Positions 37,001 to 47,399 of a stretch of DNA of 64,000 nucleotides are shown in pieces. This DNA comes from Lottia gigantea. Its lineage: Eukaryota; Mollusca; Gastropoda; Lottiidae. The notes under the pieces are model-generated. The model was not told where the DNA came from. It saw nothing but the letters and a program-made list of their open reading frames with translations, and made no database searches. How positions within the stretch are numbered: the stretch's first letter is position 1; every line of letters starts with the position of its first letter. The stretch is taken from the NCBI RefSeq assembly GCF_000327385.1, contig NW_008710245.1:1626652-1690651 (forward strand), given 5' to 3'. The position numbers were made by a program, and so were the translations under genes.

Positions 37001-38589
37001 TTATTTATATCTTAAAAAATAACTTACCAAACCTGTTAAACTTTTGATGTTATTTCTGCCAAGGGACAAAACTCGTAAATGTTCTGCAAATAAGAATAAG
37101 AATAATACATACATGTCGTTTTTAGCCCACAAATATTTAGGTTTGACTCGATCCTTATTTTTAGATAATTATGTTAATGTAAACTATGATAATGACAATT
37201 TCAATATAAAATCAAACAAAAACAATTCCTAGTGAATATTAACAAAATATAAAAAATTAATGAAAATAACAAAATATTCCCATTGTTAGTGCTCAATACA
37301 TCAATTGTAGAGCCATAAAGAAATATTAAAACAGAATTTTCTAAGAAATTAATTAAATTCATTCAAAATTAAATTTTAAAAAACAAGTCTAATACTTACT
37401 CAAGCCATTTAAATTGGCAATTTTTTCTATGGAATTGGTAGATAAAGACAACACCCTACAAAACATAAAGACTCATTAACAAAATTCCTGCATTCAGCAT
37501 TCAAAAAAGGAAAAAATACATAGTTTTCAAGATGTCACAACCTGTCAATTCTGGATTTTCAGAGTTATATCCAAGTTTTCTATATTTTATCTTGGTTTCA
37601 AAGTAGAAGTTTGAGATGTATATTTACTTTAAATAAATAATAAATAAATATAGTCTACTTACTCGCACTGTGCTAAAGTAGATAGGGATGCGTCCATTTT
37701 TTCAACAGGTGGAATCTGACCAAATAATTTGACTTCTTTTGATTCTGAAGCTTTAGCTCCATTTTTCTCTTCCTATAAAAAAACAACATCAAAACTCTTC
37801 TGCCTATAATCTGATTAGTGTGTTATAAAACTTAAAATTGGATTAAAATACAAAAGTTATTAATGGTTGTTTACAATTTAAAAAATAAAATCAAGATCTT
37901 GAGATAATCATACTATGTTGTACACAAAACTTACCCATTTAGCAAGGGCTTCTTTAATTGTGGTTCCTTTAGACTAAAATGATAAAAAGATAGTTACAAC
38001 ACATCATTTATAAATCATTCACTCCAATAATAAACCTACTACTACTAGACTGAAGTGTAGCAGCACATCAGTTTTGGTGAATATGCCAACAAGATTAACA
38101 AATTCTAAAACACCTTCCAACTAGGCTACTCTCTGACAAACCATAAACGTACTCGGAACGAATTTATATTTTCTCAAATCACAGACTCAATGAGTCAAAT
38201 AGGCCTAGGTCTAAATCAGATCAATTCAAACAGGCCTACAATTTCAAGAAATGTAGGCTAAGGTTTGGAAAATGTGATCCAGTAACGTAGCCATCATGGT
38301 AGGAGAGCAACACATTTTCGTTCAGACAGCAGCTTACAGTCACAGATTTTCTAGGGATAGCCTAATAGCCTAATATTTAATATAAGTAAGTAGGCCAAAT
38401 ATACCAAAAAAAAAATCTCATTCAAATAAAAATGACAGTTAACAAGCCATATATTACCATTTTCAACTAGGTCGAATGCAATATTACTTCCAAGTACGCA
38501 GACAATAGAAATATTTGGGTCATCAATTATTAGCAGAATGTCACGTTTCAGTAAATGCAGAAGAAAAAATATCAATATTTACCAACCAT
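34045..38589 (-). CDS. DNAL1: Axonemal dynein light chain 1 (LC1, leucine-rich repeat)
   Basis: Leucine-rich-repeat light chain that binds the motor domain of an outer-arm dynein heavy chain and tethers it to the microtubule (family knowledge). Coding exons, minus strand: 38587-38589 (ATG only), 37935-37973, 37663-37772, 37400-37455, 37028-37083, 36027-36116, 35422-35475, 35012-35048, 34668-34754, 34045-34085. Total 573 nt, 190 aa, the same length as human DNAL1. Visible landmarks are [16 protein letters not shown], the LRRs [47 protein letters not shown] and [15 protein letters not shown], then [10 protein letters not shown] and [17 protein letters not shown]. The first coding exon carries only the initiator ATG; its donor GTTGGT is off consensus at +3 and +4, but the same hexamer follows two exons of the ZNF541-like gene. 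A 32-bp minisatellite fills the intron between 36117 and 37027. Very secure apart from the three-base first exon. Confidence 0.96.
34355..34560 (-). mobile_element. SINE family D fragment in DNAL1 intron
   Basis: 'caagggatctttaacgtgca' is the reverse of the 'gcacgttaa(a)gatccc' module seen at 25595. The flanks are diverged and the ends are approximate. Confidence 0.5.
35570..35915. mobile_element. MITE family A, copy 2, in DNAL1 intron
   Basis: Left arm 'aattaaaattagaacaaact' ... 'ccacttcagttagggtctaa' ... 'ggccctcttgaac'. Right arm 'gctcaagagggctgtcgtta' ... 'actgaagtgac' ... 'gaaagtttggtttaatttta'. The short frames inside are artefacts of the arms. Confidence 0.85.
36157..36896. repeat. 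32-bp minisatellite (about 23 copies) in DNAL1 intron
   Basis: Unit 'atattctattgggacatcac' followed by 'tgaattattaca'. The first eight or so copies are nearly identical (TATTGGGACATC); later ones mix TATTGTGACATC, AATTACGACATC and TAATGTGACATC. All lie inside one intron, so the copy number should not affect the protein. Confidence 0.95.
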
Positions 38590-38893
38590 TTTGACGCTGT
38601 AATCTCGTTACCTAGTAACGTAAACTGCGGAACAAAAATGAAGTCTCAACTTTCCAGTCGAAAGAAATGAATCATGAAAATATACAACTTGACAATCGAA
38701 ACGAAATACATTCATTAATACATTCGCGCATGAAATATTAAAAAAAAATTAATCTGTCAGATAATTTTTTTTTATGAAATCAGAAGATTCTTATTACTAA
38801 AGGTAATATAAACAATAAAGCAAATTATTGTCATTTTTTTAAAACCAAATAATCTGAGCCGTAGTAGTCCCGCAGGAACTCAATAGGAACATC
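38590..38893. promoter_or_regulatory. Bidirectional promoter region of DNAL1 and MRPS10
   Basis: Only 304 bp separate the DNAL1 start codon (minus) from the MRPS10 start codon (plus), so both 5' UTRs and both promoters must fit here. No TATA box is obvious. A GC-richer patch lies just before the MRPS10 ATG (38858-38880). Confidence 0.7.
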
Positions 38894-39097
38894 ATGGCTT
38901 CCAAAATTTTTAGTTTTTCTCTTACTCTCCGGCAAATCGGCTTGAGAAAGGTAATTTAATATTAAAAGTAATGCAAATGCCATCCGTTATCGATAATAAA
39001 CTAATTGATTACTTTTCAAAAGCATGGTTAACAAATTGCAAATATTTTATTAGGGTTAGGCTGAAACAAGGTCACAAGGAGACTAGGCCTAAGGAGC

Positions 39098-39132
<35 letters not shown>

Positions 39133-42100
39133 GCACTGTATTCCTAATTTTTGAATTTCCCTTTCAGATTGTAAATAGTCAGTCATTGGTACAATGTGCT
39201 AAATGTTTGAACTCAAGATTGTTATTCTCTCCAGTTTATTCTTCTGCAAAGCAAGTACTCCTATTCTCGTTTTCTTCTTTCTAGCCAAAATTGTTTCTTG
39301 ATTACATTGTTTAGACAAGATTAATGTGCGTTGAAATTGATCAAATATGCACTTCAAGCACAGAACAACATATTCATATTAAAGTCCATCAATGTCAACA
39401 CCCAAGTTTTGTTTATGCCATTTTCCTGAAGGCCATCAGCGATTTGATTGCCTGTTAAGTTGTCATAGTCAAAGTAATGAACTTTCAACACGATTGACAT
39501 CCAGTAGCTCTTTGCGTAAGACTTGAGTTTATCTATAGTTATTTTTGTTTCCTTTTAGTAGTTGTTCATGAAGAAAAGTTCTCATCTTCATATCTTTCTT
39601 TCATTTCAGTAACTTTAGTACTACAGTTAACAGATATAGAGCACAATCATTAACCAAGAATACAAATGATTATGTAAGACAAATTATTTAATTACAGAAA
39701 ATTCTTTAGTTCAGCACAATGCACACATGTTTGCTAATAGTGCTGGCACACAAAGATACAAAAATCTCCAGTCGATTGTTTTCCATTATGTCGATAATCA
39801 TGTGGGGATCATGCAATTGAAAGTAAACTGAATCTGAATCTGATCGGATGATGACACTCTGTCTTGCAGGCGATAAAACAATCAGTGACAAATTTCAAAC
39901 TGGTTTGATATTATAAATCCTGTCTTGTTATGGATGCCCAGACACATGTGAAATTTTACTCAAGATTTGATTCAGGGACGAAAATCAGTGACAAGGACTG
40001 TTTTTTGTGCCTATACCATAACCTTGTAGAACATAAATTGCAATTTTATTTCAATCATCATTCATGTAAAAGGTCTGTATTTCATTGAATGAAGCCATTT
40101 CTTTTAGGACACTTTTGGAATGCTTAAGGCATAGCTATGACATGCTTGTAAGAAAGGAAAATATCTAGGGCTGTGTTTTCTTTATCACACTGGATCTTCT
40201 GGAAAAAAACGATTTCTCTTCATGTCTTCGTAAAAGGTAATTAGTTGATTTAAATTGATAACTTATTTTATTCCAGGAAATACAAAATCCAGACCAATTA
40301 GATATTTTATATAAGAGTATTTTACTGGAATTAAAATGTCATGATACTGGAGTTATAAGAAGTTATCAGAAATTCACAGAGATGGTTGCCAAAGAATTAG
40401 ACATTGAAATTTCTAAGATGTGAGTTTTATTCCAGAACATTTTGATTGATTATGTTGAGCAAATAGGGACTGGGTTCCAATCTTGCAAGTCTGTGACTGT
40501 AAATGGGTACGGATAATCAGGGAATGATCAATGCCAAGGGTTTGGCCAAGGACCTGCTGGTAGAAAGGATCCTTAATTGTGAACTTAAGTTGTAAGATGT
40601 ATAATTGTTTGTTTCTTTTCTTTTCTTTTTTCTTAAGAAATTTCTCAGCAGGATGATTTAACCTTAAAGACAAGTTTTGGCTTAAAACTGACATAATTAC
40701 CATCACTTAATTACAATTAATGAGGTTGATCCAATTTTTTCCTGTTAGTGATGCATATTGGATGTACTGACCTGACAAAGGGTCTAATCATTTAGATTGG
40801 ACAATAAATAGTACAAGGACTGTGCACATAAAAAAGCAATTTCTAACATTGTTTACCCCATATCTTTCAGATATACACCTAAAAGGGACATAACCCGCTA
40901 TGCTGTTTTAAAATCAGTTCATGTTTTTAAGAAACACAAAGTTCTGTATGAAGCTCGAACCCATTATAAAATGATAGAGGTAGGCCTTCCTTACATTGTT
41001 TGAAAATATTTGGCAATTTATCAAGGTGTTTGTGATACATTCAGACCAGAAGTGGGTGTGGTTGGTCAGACAGAAGAGTTTGTCAGATATCCATATCAGA
41101 AGTGTTAGAATTGTTATTGAGTCTGTCAGATATGATACTTCCATGATAGTCAGATGTCTGACGCTTCTAAGTGATTGTCAGACATCTGTATCGTCAATGT
41201 GATTGTCAGTTATCTAAAAGGCTACTGTAATGTTGTCAGACATATGTTCCTAGAAGTGCTTGTCAGATATCAACAATGATTGGTTCAATAGGAGGCACTG
41301 ACACAGAATTAAAGTTATGAACTTAGTGCATAAGTCATATTTAGTCATTTAAGTCTATATGCAGCCTAATTAATCAGAAAATTTCGAAAGTTTGGACACA
41401 AACTATAAAGATTTTGCTTAGTGTTGGCTCTGTCTTTATCACCTAACCCTTTGTTACTATGCCATTTCTGTACATTTTGAATTCACTGAAATATTCAACC
41501 ATGGTTACTTAAAATCTTTTCAGTTGAAACACCTGACTGAATCAACAGCTGAAACTTTCCTAGAATATTTACAGAGAAATTTACCAGAAGGAGTAGCTAT
41601 GAAAATTACTAAAGTATGTCATTATATTTTTATTAGTATTTATCAGGCAGGAACAATAATTTGTTGTAATGGAAACAAAATAATGTTTTGGTCCCTCCAA
41701 TAACTGTCATTACTTGAATTAAATATTTAAAGATTGATTCTAAAACCTTGAAATGTTTGGTTGTCTCTTCCATAAATAAGGTGCACAGCCTTTGAAAATT
41801 TTTTTTTGCTGATTTTGAATTCTGTTATTTTTTCAGACCAGATTAGAGAGAATGCCAGAACATATTTTACAAGATCAATTGAAACGAGAATCTGAATCTA
41901 GAAAAGATCACATGGTGTTAGAGAATGTTGCAAGAACTGTTGAAGCAAGTCATGGAAATGACGATTTGACTCGATCAAGTCTGGATTCAGATCAGACTTC
42001 TGAGTCAGAAAGTGCAGAAAATGAAAGTGAAAAGACATTGGAAAGTGCTCCGGAGAGCGACATAGAAACTGCTAATGAAAGTAACGTAGATGATGAAAAG

Positions 42101-42280
42101 GAGAAAACTGAGTCTGTGGAATCAGACAAAGATGATTCTGATTCAGACTCTGATTCAGATTCCGACTCAAGCTCTAGCTCGGACTCTGACTCAGACTCAA
42201 GCTCAGATTCAGATAGTGACTCAGAGACAACAGAAAAGAAAGAAGAAGGAGATCATTCTGCAGATGATAAAACCTCCTGA
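38894..42280 (+). CDS. MRPS10: Mitochondrial small-subunit ribosomal protein S10 with an acidic Ser/Asp tail
   Basis: uS10m, part of the head of the mitochondrial small ribosomal subunit. Coding exons: 38894-38950, 39168-39250, 39610-39673, 40277-40419, 40871-40979, 41524-41613, 41837-42280; 329 aa. The N-terminal ~65 residues are basic and Ser-rich with few acids, as expected of a mitochondrial presequence. The S10 core follows: [57 protein letters not shown] and [18 protein letters not shown]. Human MRPS10 is about 201 aa and ends soon after this point. Here about 130 residues continue without a stop, very acidic, with a nearly pure Ser/Asp run at residues 282-311 (42134-42223). Exon 2 to exon 3 joins in phase only with a GCAAGT donor at 39251, a GC-AG intron. 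The start lies 304 bp from the divergent DNAL1 start codon. Confidence 0.94.
39102..39129 (+). repeat. Poly(A) run in MRPS10 intron 1
   Basis: 28 A in a row, 38 bp before the exon 2 acceptor. It may be the tail of an old retroposed copy or simple slippage. Confidence 0.8.
40455..40577 (+). mobile_element. SINE family C in MRPS10 intron 4
   Basis: B-box-like 'tgggttccaatctt' (40471-40484), then the family tail 'gatcaatgccaagggtttgg' and 'gacctgctggtagaaaggat'. The A box is weak. Confidence 0.65.
41055..41285 (+). repeat. Degenerate GTCAGAYAT-type repeats in MRPS10 intron 5
   Basis: 'gtcagacatctgtat', 'gtcagatatccatat', 'gtcagatgtctgac' and 'cagacatatgttcc' recur at irregular 30-40 bp spacing. 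An old, decayed array. Confidence 0.6.
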
Positions 42281-42407
42281 TCGAGTTTGACTCTGTGTGA
42301 CTCATTGTTATAGTTAGTTTTTGTTAATGATTTGTAAGTTCAGCTGTTCAAATTCATTTTATTCTATCATTCATTTTGTTATTGTTTGTTATAAAAAATA
42401 TTGAAGA

Positions 42408-42413
42408 AATAAA
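42408..42413 (+). terminator. Polyadenylation signal of MRPS10
   Basis: AATAAA 128 bp after the stop codon, the only good signal in the near downstream. Confidence 0.7.
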
Positions 42414-42499
42414 ACATAAAACACCCATATATCATGTTTTGAATTTTCTTGTCACTTCACTTGTAATGATGAGTAACACTGCCTTGAGTTAGTGCTTTC

Positions 42500-42670
42500 C
42501 GTTTTAAACAAATGGTGGTTGTTGGTTCTAATCTCAGTCAGTTTTTGCTGACTTTGCTTTTTATTCCAGTCTACTCAGTTATAAATGTGTAGGCCTGCTA
42601 ATAATCATAGAGGTCAACACCAAAAGGTTTGGCCAAACATACGCTGCTAGTCTTTGTAGACCACTGTAAA
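42500..42670 (+). mobile_element. SINE family C downstream of MRPS10
   Basis: B-box-like 'gttggttctaatctc' (42521-42535) and the tail 'gaggtcaacaccaaaaggtt' plus 'tggccaaacatacgctgcta'. Compared with the other copies it has extra sequence between head and tail. Confidence 0.6.
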
Positions 42671-43772
42671 ATGGTTGTCTCTTATATTTGGGTTTTTATG
42701 TCTAAACATTCACCTATCATCTAACTCTTGACCTAGCGACATAAGTTCCCCATTTAAGGATTTTGTTATTGCTTGACAAAAAGTTTACAGCATTTAACAG
42801 TTGTCTGAAATGTAGTAGCTCCCCTTATTCTATTTGTCGCTAGTAGGTGTCACTTACAGTCTTTTTGATTCGATTAGCCAGACTGATCGATACTATTAAA
42901 AATTATATTCATTACGTTAACTGGATAATCAAGACAACTTACATGGTAAGATGAAGTCATTTCTTTGTATTTTTTCAACTTTTATGGTATTTATTAAGAT
43001 AAATAGATTTTTAGTAGACTGTTAAATAACAACAAAATGCATGAATATTTCGTTCAAGTATTTCCTCAGAAGGAACATTGGTTTTGAATCCAGTTAAACA
43101 GATTTCTTCTGTAATAGAAAGTCTATTGCTCTCGAGATTCTATCTGTACTTAATCTGCTCAAATCTTTTTGCTATTTTTTTGCAATTTTTTTGCATGTAT
43201 TGGGAGCTTTGTCAATTGGCTGTATTATTTGATATAATAAATCGCATTTCTCCCCGGCTGACTGTAACCAAATTGAGAACTTGCAGAAGTGCCCAGACAA
43301 GAACAGAATGACTGTCCAGGAGATTACCGATTATAACACTAACAGTCTGAAACAGATCAGGTCAACATCACTGTCATCAGGAAGCATTTTCTAAGCTAAT
43401 ATTAATGTTACCCTCTTACTACCATTTTTACTGAATGAATTTTGGCAATGATATGCATTGAAATATCAATTAAAAAATACTTAGAGAGTCTTGGATTGCC
43501 TTTGGGTTGATGAAAAGTGTGTATTTCAAATTTAAAATCACTGAACCCTATATTTCTATGAACCCGAATAAAGTGATAGACGTGTTAGCCAACTTTTTAA
43601 GTCGATGAGATGACATGTTGAGAGAGAAGTCTTAAGCCAAAAGCCTAAGATCCTCCGAATGAGATACCGTTAATAATACTTATGTTTGAATTTTAGCAGT
43701 CCATTAGAATACATCAAAGTAAAAATTCCACAAGAAATACAACAATGTTATTTATTTTTATTTTGTCTGCAG
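42671..43772. other. Promoter / noncoding first exon region of the RBM4-like gene
   Basis: No coding exon recognised. Because the start-codon exon at 43773 opens after an acceptor, a noncoding first exon must lie here or further left; its donor was not identified. Confidence 0.5.
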
Positions 43773-43782
43773 AGATATTAAG

Positions 43783-45709
43783 ATGTCGGTGACTAAGTTA
43801 TTTGTTGGAAACCTGCCTGAAACAGTGAGAAAGGGTGATTTAACAGCTCTGTTTGAGAAGGAAGGACAAGTTGTAGAATGTGATGTGGTCAAAGATTATG
43901 GGTTTGTTGTGAGTAGTTCAATATTATGCTTAAACTTAATAATTGGTATTGACATATATAAATGTTGATGGAATATAATAGGTCTATTTATCTTAAAATT
44001 TACTTCAACTGCATAATGGTACTGAAAAAATTTAAACTTGCACTGCATTGTATTGTTGGTTTAATAGCAGAAGAACCATCAGTTTGATTCAAATCCTGAA
44101 AAGTGATACAGTATAAAAAGGTTATATTCTATATTTTTAATTTCAGCACTATGCAACTGAAGAAGAGGCCCATAGTGCAGTAGAAAATTTAAATGGTTTT
44201 CTTTTCTGTGGTTCCAAGTTACGTGTGGAGGTATCTAAAAGTAGAGTGCGGCCCAAGCCTGGTATGGGTGGTAAAGGAGAGTGTTTTAGATGTGGTAGAG
44301 AAGGTCATTGGTAGGTTGAATTGTAGGAGAAGCATAAGTATTTAGTTAAGCACCAGATTAGATTTGTTATTCGCTTTAATTAACGAATTAACTTTGTTCA
44401 GAGCTTTGAATTGTGATTGGATCTTTGACATTTTGACCAATATCTACATGTTATGGATCAAGCAATTCTTTTATGTAAATCATAAAAAGGTAAGACTACT
44501 TATGGATTATACTAATAAATTGATTTTTGTTTTTCAGGTCTAAAGATTGTCCCAAGGGATCGTAAGTATTGATTATAATTCATGAAATTACATTTTGAAA
44601 CTAGAGCAAATATTGAAATAGTGAATAGCCCTTCATAAAAATTAAATTCTGCATAATAATAATTAGTACCCGATGTAAATTTGTTTGCGTCTGTGTCTCT
44701 TGGACATGAATATTACTCAACATGGCTGTTAGGATAAGGCAGAAAAGTCCGGACCAAAAATTAAAGTGGATTAAATTTTGACCATACTTGAGGTCAAATT
44801 ATGTAGATTGTGAATCTTAACATCAATGGCAGAATAAGATCAGCTATTAAGAAATATTTGAGTGAAAGAAATTGTATTTTTAGATCCAGACCAAGGCCAA
44901 GACAACCGGAGTACAGAGATTCATATAGAGAAGATATGTATGACCCTTATTACAGAGACCCTTATTATCGTCCACCCCCACCCCCAGAGAGATACAGACC
45001 CTATGGTGATCCATACGACAGACGACCACTCCCTCCCCCAAGAGACTTGTACAGAGAAAGAGATCCCTATGTAAGACCATTACCAGAATATTATGCTTCG
45101 AGAAGAGCAGCTGCAGTAGCACCACCACCAAGGTTAGTGTACTAATCGATTTTATTGTCCCTATATAAACATAAAAGTTTTAGAAAAAGCAACCTTACAC
45201 TTCCTTTAAAGAAGCTACATGGTCAAAGGTTATAGTATTTATTAGGTGCAATATGCCTGAATAAGTATATTTGTTTAAATGTTGTTAGGTTATTGATAAA
45301 ATAATCGGTGATAATTGTGGACTATCTTGATTTCAGAGATCCATATTATGATCCCTATTATGACAGAAGAGGGTAAGTCGTAAAAAATATGTCTCTTGTG
45401 TAACAATTTGTTTGATAACTGAATGTATATTATTACCACGCTTCATTGATATGAGATGCGCGACCGCTGTCGCTTCATCAGTATGGTGTTTGTTTGATAT
45501 TCGCTTCATTTTATACGCTATACGATTTGTCGTCTGATATTTAACCTCAATGTCCAGAGATACAAAAGGAAGACTTTCATCATTTGTAGCTTTTTCTAAT
45601 ATATTGAAATGTGTTAATAATGAACGCTGTATTTTTTTTTTCTGCGTATAGTTATGGAGCACCTCCTGCTCGTGAAGCCGATCTTCGAGGGCGCGGAGCA
45701 CCGTACTGA
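43783..45709 (+). CDS. RBM4/Lark-like RNA-binding protein (one RRM + CCHC zinc knuckle)
   Basis: Probable nuclear RNA-binding or splicing regulator. Coding exons: 43783-43908, 44147-44310, 44538-44561, 44884-45132, 45337-45372, 45652-45709; 218 aa. The start codon lies 10 bp inside an exon that follows a good acceptor at 43772, so an upstream noncoding exon exists. The RRM (residues about 4-74) shows RNP2 LFVGNL and RNP1 DYGFVHYA. The knuckle CFRCGREGHWSKDC (88-101) fits CX2CX4HX4C. The C-terminal half is rich in Arg, Tyr and Pro (repeated DPYYRD and PPPPP, then RGRGAPY). The link VRPKPGMGGKGECFRCG resembles the RRM2-knuckle part of RBM4/Lark, but RBM4 has two RRMs. SRSF7, also RRM plus knuckle, is a less likely match because there is no real RS domain. 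Exon 3 is a 24-nt microexon carrying the last Cys of the knuckle. Confidence 0.88.
44538..44561 (+). other. 24-nt microexon of the RBM4-like gene
   Basis: Encodes SKDCPKG between split codons W and S and supplies the fourth ligand of the CCHC knuckle. The acceptor is TTTTTCAG and the donor is GTAAGT, both strong. If skipped, the flanking exons join as TG|A, a stop. Confidence 0.8.
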
Positions 45710-46840
45710 TGAAAAACGCTGAAACAGATAGTTGAACGCTTCCGCGAAATGAGAGTATTTTGAAAGATGACGCTTCACCAGAAAAAAATGGAATCATGTG
45801 AACTTTTTAAAAACTTGTGTAGAAAATGAACTCGCTTTTTATTCTGATATTCGTGGGATCATGGTGTTCAATTATTTATAAGAAAGAATTTTTCATTTTT
45901 ATCATGTTATATTCCTATTAGATCATTAAATTATGATACTCAAATCATCTAAATACAGTGTTTTATTTGAGTTTCCCTGCTTCTTAAAAAGTAATCATCT
46001 TGGTCCTTATTCTTGAATTAAATTAGATATAACACAATCATCTGATTGGTTTGCGAAACAAGATTTAAAATAAATTTCTAGAACTGACCAATCAGAAAAA
46101 GAAATACTAAGAATAATTTTCCATGGGTTTCTGTGAGAAAGGGCCCAAATTTTTTTAAGTCTAAAATGTGCCATAGATGACTGAAATCATGATCTATCAG
46201 ATTGTTGATAAAACGGGCTAAACAGAGTAACATTGCACTTGATCCTAATAATTTTACTCTTCTGATATGTAAATTTTGTTTAAGCTGGTGAAAAATAATA
46301 CAAAAGGTAGGGTTGGAGTTTCCTTAGACCACTGTAATTTGTATATGTCCACAAAACAATGGGTTGAATTGTGAGAACATATGTTGAATTGGTAATTTTG
46401 CAATCAATATTATTGATTGGAATAGCTGAGATTTGGAACTGCTTTCTACTTTGGGTAGGGCTAGAGATTCTCGGAACCTTTGATCTTCCAACTCTGTAAA
46501 TGGATGTTTGATTTGAGCTCTTCGACCTTTTTTCAGGTTGTAGAATTTTTAAGTCCAGTAGGCTACTCTATTAAACATTTTGATCCATATAAAAATTTTT
46601 ATTGAAATATTGTTATGTATGTGATTTCATTATTTCAGTTCCGTTACATGATAAATGAAAGATCAATGTAATGGTTCTTAATGGAATTACCTCCAGAAAG
46701 ATGATGATACTAGTTTCTTCTGAAAACTGGTACCAGCTAGTACTTCTATAAGCTCATCACTATGGGAAGTGGTTGATGGAACGCATCTTGAAGTTCACAA
46801 GAGAAATGCAATTTCTGAAATAAACTGTAATCTTATTTTT
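45710..46840 (+). other. 3' untranslated region of the RBM4-like gene
   Basis: No frame. A weak palindromic patch at about 46000-46110 has 'tctgattggt' facing 'accaatcag'. 'tttcag' at 46634-46639 could be an acceptor of a 3' UTR intron. Confidence 0.5.
46819..46824 (+). terminator. Polyadenylation signal, candidate 3' end of the RBM4-like gene
   Basis: AATAAA about 1.1 kb after the stop. It faces the convergent ZNF541-like gene. Confidence 0.45.
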
Positions 46841-46989
46841 TAGTTATTACCATTGTCTTTGCCCAACAACTCTGACAGAGTCTGTATCTTCCTACAGTGG
46901 AAATTTTACACCATATATCATGTCTGAAGAATTGGGTATGACCACAGTTATCAGGCTACCCTGATGATATATAATATTTTCTGAATCCA

Positions 46990-47120
46990 TGTCTTGTATC
47001 AAGGGACTGTGTTAACTCAGTGAGACTCCAAAATTTCCCTCATTGCATACTGTATGACATTAACTACATTTACTTCAAAAGCCATATTGGGTACAAAAAA
47101 CGTAAAACTCATTTCCAATT
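46990..47120 (+). mobile_element. SINE family D tail fragment
   Basis: 'aaaatttccctcattgcata' and 'aaaaaacgtaaaactc' match the tail part of the family D copy at 25640-25735. The head is missing. Confidence 0.5.
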
Positions 47121-47399
47121 CTATTCAAATTCTAAGGGAGATTAACAATATGCAATAATAGCAGATTAATGGAAAATTTCAGACACGATATGCAATATGC
47201 ATAAGTTGTCGGTACGGGAGATTTCATAGGTTTCATGCTGCAGAACATTCTTCTCAGGAAATAAAACAATATAACATTAATTCTGCATGTTGGGATTCAT
47301 AAGATTAGTCTTGCAAGGAATAAATTCAATAAAAAAAAAACAACCAGTTAGTTCTGATATATATATAATATATTAATATACAAAATATGTACAACATTA

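Noticed and set aside
39251-39295. Extension of MRPS10 exon 2 through 39255 to a GTTTTC donor
   Set aside because: Would also reach phase 2, but the donor is poor compared with GCAAGT at 39251.
45333-45797. 154-codon minus-strand frame
   Set aside because: Overlaps two exons and the 3' end of the RBM4-like gene on the opposite strand; no domain seen.
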